Source: an uncultured Candidatus Saccharibacteria bacterium (lineage in GTDB: Bacteria; Patescibacteriota; Saccharimonadia; Saccharimonadales; Saccharimonadaceae). From it: a DNA stretch of 42,376 bases. The stretch's first letter is position 1. Each line of letters starts with the position of its first letter. The DNA is taken from the NCBI GenBank assembly GCA_938033875.1, contig CALHKG010000016.1:1-42376 (forward strand). The letters run 5' to 3'. Below the pieces are notes generated by a model. That model saw only the letters and a list, made by a program, of their open reading frames with translations, was not told where the DNA came from and made no database searches. Shown here in pieces: positions 37,269-42,376 of the stretch. The translations under genes were made by a program, and so were the position numbers.

Positions 37269-37274
37269 AGAAGT

Positions 37275-39812
37275 ATGAAGCGTCTAGTGGTTATTGATGG
37301 AAAGTCGGTGTTTTACCGAGGTTATTATGCTATGCCGGGATTGTCGATGGCTGACGGAACTCCGACTGGCGGAGTGTACGGATTTGTAAGTTTGGCAATT
37401 GAGCTGATTAAAAAATTGGAGCCGGATTATGTGGCGGTAGCTTGGGATAAACGAGGCACGAACATTCGCAAGCGACGGGAATTATATCCGGAATATAAAG
37501 CTGGTCGCAAGCCAGCACCCGATGACTTTTACCAGCAAATTCCGATTTTACACGAGCTGCTTGATGCATTTGGCTGGCCGCTTTATGAAATTGATGATTA
37601 CGAGGCGGACGATATTATGGGCGCGTTTGCCAGGCAAGCGGAATCTCGCGGAATTGAAACGTGCTTGATAACGTCGGATTTGGACGCATTGCAATTGATA
37701 TCACCGATGACCAAAGTTTACGCCATGAAAAATGGTTTAAGAAATATCGAGGAATTCACAGCGGAACACTTTGAAGAAAAATACGGAATTCGCACGGAAC
37801 AATTCTTAGATTTGAAGGCGCTAAAGGGTGATTCTAGTGACAATTTGCCGGGAGTGCCGGGAATTGGTGAGAAAACGGCGGTGAAATTATTGCAAGAATA
37901 TGAAACTCTGGACGGAGTTTATGAGCATTTGGATGAGCAAAAAGGCGCGTTGCGAACGAAGTTGGAAAATGGTCGCGAGTCGGCATATTTGACCAAGCAA
38001 GTGGCGGAAATTTGGACGGATGCGCCGATTGAGCTGGACTGGGATGTGGCGGATGTTAATGATTGCGACTTTGCGCGAGTAACAGAAATTCTGCAGAAAT
38101 TGGAGTTTAGTTCGCTGATTGGACGATTACCGCGAACGATGCAGGCGGCGGAAAATGAGAAAAAAGAAGAACCGAAGTTGGATATTCCACGAATTGAAAA
38201 ATTGCCCGACATGCCGATGTTTGAGGCGGAAAATATAATATATATCGATTCGTCGGAGCCTGACGTAATTTATATAAGCTCGAATCCTGAGTCAGTATGG
38301 ACGGCGAAAATTGATGAAATTAGTCAATCTATGTGGCAATTATTGGCGCAGGGAATTGTGATCGCAGCGGATGTTAAGCAGTTGTATCACGCGCTGGATA
38401 ATCATGGCGTGGCGGTGCGTTTTCATGAAGTTTGGGATGTTGGGCAGGCGGCGTTTTTGATTGACCCGCTGAAACGTGATCGTAGTTTGAATGCGCTGTC
38501 TGTTGATTTTTCTGATGACAATTCCGCGCCTTATCAATTGGCTCGCTTACATAAAATTTATCGTGAACAAAAAGTTTACATGTCGAACAATTCGCAAATT
38601 GCGCGTGTGGCTTACGAGTTTGATTTTCCGGTAATTTGGGCGCTATTCCAGATGGAAAAACGCGGTATGAAGTTGGACGATGCGCTATTAAAACAGATGG
38701 GCGATGAGCTGGCAGCGGAAGTTAGCGAGCTTGAACAACAAATGTATTCCATGGCTGGATACGAGTTTAACGCGTCTAGTCCAGCGCAACTTTCTGAGGT
38801 TTTGTTTACCAAATTGCAATTACCAACCGCGGGCATAAAAAAGGGAAAAACTGGATATTCAACAGGTCAGAAAGAGCTGGATAAATTACGCGGACAACAT
38901 CCGATTATCGAGTTGATTGAGCGATATCGAGAATTGACCAAATTGATCAGCACGTACATTGAGGCGTTACCAAAATTGATGGCGACTGATGGGCGAATTC
39001 ACACTACATTCAATCAGGATGTAACCAGCACGGGGCGGCTGAGCAGTACGAATCCGAATTTACAGAATATTCCGGTGCGGACTGAACTGGGTAGGAAAAT
39101 TCGCCAGGCGTTTGTTCCGAGTGATGGCAAAGTTTTTGTCGGTGCGGATTATTCGCAATTTGAATTGAGGTTGGCGGCTGTGTTGGCGGGCGATGAGAAG
39201 CTGATTGGAGACTTTAATAGCAATGTTGATATTCACGCAAAAACGGCGGCGGAAACATATGGAATATCGATTGATGAAGTAAATAAATCTCAGCGTCGAG
39301 CAGCGAAAGTGATCAATTTTGGTGTACTTTACGGAATGAGCCCGCATGGTTTGGCGGCGGCTACGGGAATGTCATTTACAGAGGCGAAAAAGTTTATTGA
39401 TCATTATTTTGAGGTGCGAAAGCCGATTCGTCAGTATTTGGACAAAATTTTAACTCAAGCGCGGGAACAGGGATTTGTTGAAACGTATTTCGGCAGGCGA
39501 CGACCAACGCCTGATGTAAAATCGAGCAATTTTATGGTGCGATCTTCGGCGGAAAGGGCTGCGATGAATATGCCAATTCAAGGCACGGAAGCGGATTTGA
39601 TGAAATTGGCAATGATTCGATTGGAGGATAAATTGTCGGGCTTGGCTGATGCGATTTTACAAGTTCATGATTCGATTTTGGTGGAATGCAAACCTGAAGA
39701 CGTCCAGAAAGTCAGCGAGATTATGAAAGCGGAAATGGAAGGTGTTTGTCCAGAATTACCGATTAAATTGAAAGTAGATGTCGGTACGGGCGTAAATTGG
39801 GGTGAAGTGTAG
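37275..39812 (+). CDS. polA: DNA polymerase I
   Basis: The 845-aa enzyme fills gaps and removes primers. The N-terminal FEN-like 5'-3' exonuclease (about residues 1-290) has Asp-Gly-Lys-Ser-Val-Phe-Tyr-Arg, Asp-Tyr-Glu-Ala-Asp-Asp and Gly-Asp-Ser-Ser-Asp-Asn-Leu-Pro-Gly. The middle section lacks the acidic exonuclease motifs of proofreading polymerases, as in Taq-type PolA. Polymerase motif A (Asp-Tyr-Ser-Gln-Phe-Glu-Leu-Arg), motif B (Arg-Ala-Ala-Lys-Val-Ile-Asn-Phe-Gly-Val-Leu-Tyr-Gly) and motif C (Val-His-Asp-Ser) are intact. It is predicted leaderless. Confidence 0.97.
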   Translation: MKRLVVIDGKSVFYRGYYAMPGLSMADGTPTGGVYGFVSLAIELIKKLEPDYVAVAWDKRGTNIRKRRELYPEYKAGRKPAPDDFYQQIPILHELLDAFGWPLYEIDDYEADDIMGAFARQAESRGIETCLITSDLDALQLISPMTKVYAMKNGLRNIEEFTAEHFEEKYGIRTEQFLDLKALKGDSSDNLPGVPGIGEKTAVKLLQEYETLDGVYEHLDEQKGALRTKLENGRESAYLTKQVAEIWTDAPIELDWDVADVNDCDFARVTEILQKLEFSSLIGRLPRTMQAAENEKKEEPKLDIPRIEKLPDMPMFEAENIIYIDSSEPDVIYISSNPESVWTAKIDEISQSMWQLLAQGIVIAADVKQLYHALDNHGVAVRFHEVWDVGQAAFLIDPLKRDRSLNALSVDFSDDNSAPYQLARLHKIYREQKVYMSNNSQIARVAYEFDFPVIWALFQMEKRGMKLDDALLKQMGDELAAEVSELEQQMYSMAGYEFNASSPAQLSEVLFTKLQLPTAGIKKGKTGYSTGQKELDKLRGQHPIIELIERYRELTKLISTYIEALPKLMATDGRIHTTFNQDVTSTGRLSSTNPNLQNIPVRTELGRKIRQAFVPSDGKVFVGADYSQFELRLAAVLAGDEKLIGDFNSNVDIHAKTAAETYGISIDEVNKSQRRAAKVINFGVLYGMSPHGLAAATGMSFTEAKKFIDHYFEVRKPIRQYLDKILTQAREQGFVETYFGRRRPTPDVKSSNFMVRSSAERAAMNMPIQGTEADLMKLAMIRLEDKLSGLADAILQVHDSILVECKPEDVQKVSEIMKAEMEGVCPELPIKLKVDVGTGVNWGEV

Positions 39813-39818
39813 AAAATA

Positions 39819-39827
39819 TGGTATAAT
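39819..39827 (+). promoter_or_regulatory. Extended -10 promoter, leaderless
   Basis: A perfect TGG-TATAAT ends 6 nt before the ATG at 39834. Confidence 0.65.
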
Positions 39828-39833
39828 TACGCC

Positions 39834-40481
39834 ATGAAATACACTCAACGACGAAATTCATTTTCTCGATTTGTACCAATTCTGCTGGTTATTGTTATCA
39901 CGGTTGTGGCGGTAGCAGCGGTTATTGCGATTGGTCGGGCATTATTTGGCAAAAACGATTCAGGTCAAACAACGGATCAGAATGTTAACGTAGGGCAAGT
40001 TGCTTTGTTGTCGACGGACGTGGGAAGTGCGGTTCGATTGACAGTGCGCGGGCCAATTGTAGCGAATGAGAATTTCCGCTCATATAGCATCACTATTTCG
40101 CCAGAATCTCGCGAAATGACGACGTACGAGGGTTATTTGGACAAGCCGATTGCAGAGAAAAAATTGGACAATAACAGCAAGGCTTATACGGAGCTGGTTT
40201 ATGCACTTGATAAGCGAAAAATGATGGAGGGCACGCCGCTAACTGAGCAGCAAAATGATTTGCGGGGAATTTGTGCTAGCGGTAAAATTTACAAATTCGA
40301 AACTTTGAAGGACAATTCTGTTGTGAAAAGTTTGTGGACGTCGGATTGTAGCGGCTCTAAGGGTTCGGCGCAAGCTAATGTAAACGAGATTTTGGATATG
40401 TTTTTGAAGCAAATTCCTGACGGCAAGAAAATGGCGGCTGGAATTGGCCTAAGTCAAGAAGAAGCTTTGTTTAAGCTGTAG
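39834..40481 (+). CDS. Single-pass membrane protein of unknown function
   Basis: This 215-aa protein has a basic N-terminus, one membrane helix (about residues 14-37) and an exported domain of about 170 residues. Two cysteines (in Gly-Ile-Cys-Ala-Ser and Ser-Asp-Cys-Ser-Gly) could form a disulfide outside the cell. I recognise no family. mutM follows 10 nt after the stop codon, so it heads the unit with mutM and holA, although its location differs from those enzymes. Confidence 0.65.
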   Translation: MKYTQRRNSFSRFVPILLVIVITVVAVAAVIAIGRALFGKNDSGQTTDQNVNVGQVALLSTDVGSAVRLTVRGPIVANENFRSYSITISPESREMTTYEGYLDKPIAEKKLDNNSKAYTELVYALDKRKMMEGTPLTEQQNDLRGICASGKIYKFETLKDNSVVKSLWTSDCSGSKGSAQANVNEILDMFLKQIPDGKKMAAGIGLSQEEALFKL

Positions 40482-40491
40482 GACTTGCCGA

Positions 40492-41370
40492 ATGCCCGAG
40501 CTACCTGAAGTTGAGACAGTTCGTCGCGGTTTGGCGGATTTGCTGCCAGGTCAGGCTGTTGTGCGAGCGACGGTATTTGATTCGCCAAAGAGTTTTCCTA
40601 ATTCACCCACAGACGTTCAACAATTTTTATATGGTGCGCATGTAACGGCGGTGCGACGTCGCGCAAAAGTGCTGATGATTGATCTTGATACGCGTTATTC
40701 GCTGGTGATACATCTTAAGATGACTGGGCAATTGATTTTTCGTGGGGCTAATAGTTTTGCTGGCGGTCATCCGAATGATAGTTTGATTGGTGAATTGCCA
40801 GATAGATCGACACGAGTGCAAATTGATTTTACGGATGGTTCGCACTTATTTTTCAATGATCAGCGTAAGTTTGGATGGATGAAATTGATGCCCACCGATG
40901 AGATAGAAAATTTGCCGTTTATGCAGAAAGTTGGGCCGGAACCGCTCGATAAAAAAACTGAGGCGGGTGACTTTATTAAGCGAATTCGTCGTCGGCAAAA
41001 TTCGATGATAAAGCCGGCGTTTCTTGATCAGTCGGTGATCGCTGGAGTTGGCAATATTTATGCCGATGAAGCTCTGTGGGCTGCGAAAATCCACCCTCAG
41101 ACGCGCGTCAAAAATGTTAGTGATGACCAATTGGAAGATTTGTTTAACGAACTGCGCCAGATTTTACAATTGAGCATTGACCAGGGAGGTTCGACGGACA
41201 AAAATTATGTTGACGCTGAAGGTAGGAAAGGTAATTATCTGTCGTTTGCGCACGTATTTCGTCGGGAAGGTCAGCCGTGCCATCGGCATCCTGACCAAGA
41301 GATTGTAAAGATGAAAGTTTCTGGACGCGGTACGCACATTTGTCCAGTTTGCCAAGTGGAGGTGAAGTGA
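40492..41370 (+). CDS. mutM: Formamidopyrimidine-DNA glycosylase
   Basis: The 292-aa bifunctional glycosylase/AP lyase removes 8-oxoguanine and formamidopyrimidines. Pro-Glu-Leu-Pro-Glu-Val-Glu (catalytic N-terminal Pro and Glu after Met removal), His-Leu-Lys-Met-Thr-Gly and Gly-Val-Gly-Asn-Ile-Tyr-Ala-Asp-Glu are present. The zinc finger reads Pro-Cys-His-Arg-His, then Gly-Arg-Gly-Thr-His-Ile-Cys-Pro-Val-Cys, with His where the second Cys normally stands. Its TGA overlaps the holA start. Confidence 0.95.
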   Translation: MPELPEVETVRRGLADLLPGQAVVRATVFDSPKSFPNSPTDVQQFLYGAHVTAVRRRAKVLMIDLDTRYSLVIHLKMTGQLIFRGANSFAGGHPNDSLIGELPDRSTRVQIDFTDGSHLFFNDQRKFGWMKLMPTDEIENLPFMQKVGPEPLDKKTEAGDFIKRIRRRQNSMIKPAFLDQSVIAGVGNIYADEALWAAKIHPQTRVKNVSDDQLEDLFNELRQILQLSIDQGGSTDKNYVDAEGRKGNYLSFAHVFRREGQPCHRHPDQEIVKMKVSGRGTHICPVCQVEVK

Positions 41371-42269
41371 TTTACCTTTTTTACGGCGAAAATGAATTCG
41401 AGAAACGGCAAGCAATTGCTAAGCTGATCGGCAATGAAAAAGCGGCGCGACATGATGGCGAAGATTTGACGCTGGCTGGAATGCAGGAAATAGCAATTGG
41501 GCAGACGCTGTTTATGAACTCGTCGGTGTATTTGATTTCAAAACTAGGCGAAAATTCTGAGATTTGGTCGCAACTTCCAGATATGAAGTTTGATGATGAC
41601 AGGATGATTATTCTGGTGGAAGATAAAATTGATAAGCGAACAAAAACGTATAAGTGGCTGCAGAAAAATGCCAAAGTTCAGGAATTTTTACCGCTTAGTG
41701 ATCGCCAAAAACCGCAGCTTTTAAAGTGGTGCGTGGCGGAGGCGAAGGTTCGCGGGTGTGAATTAACGAATCGTCAAGCAGAGATAATTGTTGATCGTTT
41801 GGGATTTGATCAGTTGCGACTGAGCAATTTTTTGGATCAATTGGCACTGGCGGAAAAAGTGACGGATGATTTAATTGACAACTTTATACCTTTGGCGAGG
41901 ACGGAAAATGTGTTTGATTTGTTTATTTCGGCGCTGGCGGGTGATTATGATAAGGTTCACGATATAATTAGCTATTTGGAGTCGGAAAGTGGCGTTGATG
42001 GCGCCTACCAGACAATGGGGTTGCTTGCTTCGCAGGCGACTAACTTGACGGCGTTGGTTTTGGCTGGCGGCGACAGTAAGTTGGTGGCTTCGGATTTTTC
42101 GGCTAGTCCGTATGTTTTACGAAAATTGGCGTCTTCAGCAAAAGGTGTTGATAAGGAAAAATTGAAGAAGATAAATGACGCGCTACTTCGGGTGGACTTG
42201 CAAATGAAAACAACTTCTGTAAATCCGTGGCTGCTTGTGGAGGCGGCGCTGGTTGGAATTGGAAAATAA
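41367..42269 (+). CDS. holA: DNA polymerase III subunit delta
   Basis: HolA opens the sliding clamp in the clamp-loader complex. This 300-aa protein begins Val-Ile-Tyr-Leu-Phe-Tyr-Gly-Glu-Asn-Glu, typical of the family, and carries the expected three-domain pattern with conserved C-terminal Leu-Leu-Ala-Ser-Gln and Val-Asn-Pro-Trp-Leu. The start is the GTG at 41367, which overlaps the mutM stop (GTGA) and has GGAGG 4 nt upstream. An earlier start would run into mutM. Sequence conservation is low in this family, but the length and ends fit. Confidence 0.88.
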   Translation: MIYLFYGENEFEKRQAIAKLIGNEKAARHDGEDLTLAGMQEIAIGQTLFMNSSVYLISKLGENSEIWSQLPDMKFDDDRMIILVEDKIDKRTKTYKWLQKNAKVQEFLPLSDRQKPQLLKWCVAEAKVRGCELTNRQAEIIVDRLGFDQLRLSNFLDQLALAEKVTDDLIDNFIPLARTENVFDLFISALAGDYDKVHDIISYLESESGVDGAYQTMGLLASQATNLTALVLAGGDSKLVASDFSASPYVLRKLASSAKGVDKEKLKKINDALLRVDLQMKTTSVNPWLLVEAALVGIGK

Positions 42270-42298
42270 ACTAAGGAATAGGGAGGTTACTGGATTTT

Positions 42299-42376
42299 AT
42301 GGATGATATTCGCGTAAAAGAATATATCGCAAATTTAGAAAAAGAGTTTTCTTTGATAGAAAATGGCTTCAAAGAG
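42299..42376 (+). CDS. Unknown protein, 3' part beyond window
   Basis: An open frame begins Met-Asp-Asp-Ile-Arg-Val-Lys-Glu-Tyr-Ile-Ala-Asn and runs 26 codons to the right edge. GGGAGG lies 12 nt before the ATG; a CTG at 42290 in frame would have a closer site. The short part seen is helical and charged; no family can be named. Confidence 0.5.
   Translation, partial: MDDIRVKEYIANLEKEFSLIENGFKE

Noticed and set aside
1..42376. UGA recoded as glycine (code 25, known in some CPR groups)
   Set aside because: TGA ends dnaG, orn and mutM at the expected lengths with the next gene starting at once, so TGA is a normal stop.
1..42376. Insertion sequences, prophage, CRISPR array or att sites
   Set aside because: No transposase, integrase, Cas-like protein or regularly spaced repeat was found; tRNA genes are not flanked by direct repeats that I can see.

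Overview
The window reads as a piece of a Patescibacteria/CPR genome, most likely a Candidatus Saccharibacteria (TM7) member. The reasons are a tandem array of small 'T4SS pilin' family genes, short and very tightly packed core genes, an archaeal-type bifunctional phosphoglucose/phosphomannose isomerase, N-terminally shortened Mur ligases, and TGA used as an ordinary stop codon (which argues against the recoded Gracilibacteria/SR1 group). This assignment is inference from gene content; no rRNA or marker tree is available here. I see no mobile element, prophage or CRISPR array.

Layout. 1-2308: six T4SS-pilin paralogues on the + strand, the last with its own consensus promoter. 2409-5378: Hsp20, ComF, an apparent tRNA-Arg/tRNA-Ser/rlmH transcript, a two-helix membrane protein and a seventh pilin. 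5451-5705: two tRNA-Ser genes and a strong terminator. 5726-9849: a VanZ-RDD membrane protein, a small unknown and valS. 10011-14630: femX-like, tsaD, and murE/murF-like ligases. 14753-16829: groESL under a CIRCE operator. 16843-20471: an unknown, pgi/pmi and a MacB-type ABC exporter. 20550-24930: tRNA-Ser and a class I ribonucleotide reductase locus. 24932-28732: pyrG, two acyltransferase-like paralogues and a 52-aa ORF. 28778-33142: argS, mscL, pyrH, orn, a YjbR/MmcQ gene and a membrane protein. 33196-42376: an information-processing block (dnaG-rpoD, P-loop kinase, polA, mutM, holA) that runs off the right edge.

The strongest discovery candidate is the ribonucleotide reductase locus. NrdA keeps its catalytic cysteines but has no C-terminal redox cysteine pair. 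NrdB has the Phe-for-Tyr and Glu-for-Asp substitutions of the class Ic (Mn/Fe) enzymes, with metal-ligand spacing equal to that of the chlamydial protein. A short 59-aa ORF downstream ends in Cys-Asp-Gly-Cys-Glu, looking like a detached NrdA tail, and has its own promoter with an NrdR-box-like site in the same place as at nrdA. I propose that the redox tail is supplied in trans.

A second theme is gene expression. About fifteen transcription units begin with a -10 hexamer (usually extended, TGnTATAAT-like) only 6-9 nt upstream of the start codon, which predicts leaderless mRNAs. Genes inside operons keep Shine-Dalgarno sites. Convergent neighbours meet stop to stop or overlap, with almost no room for terminators. 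DnaG has lost all four zinc ligands of its CHC2 finger.
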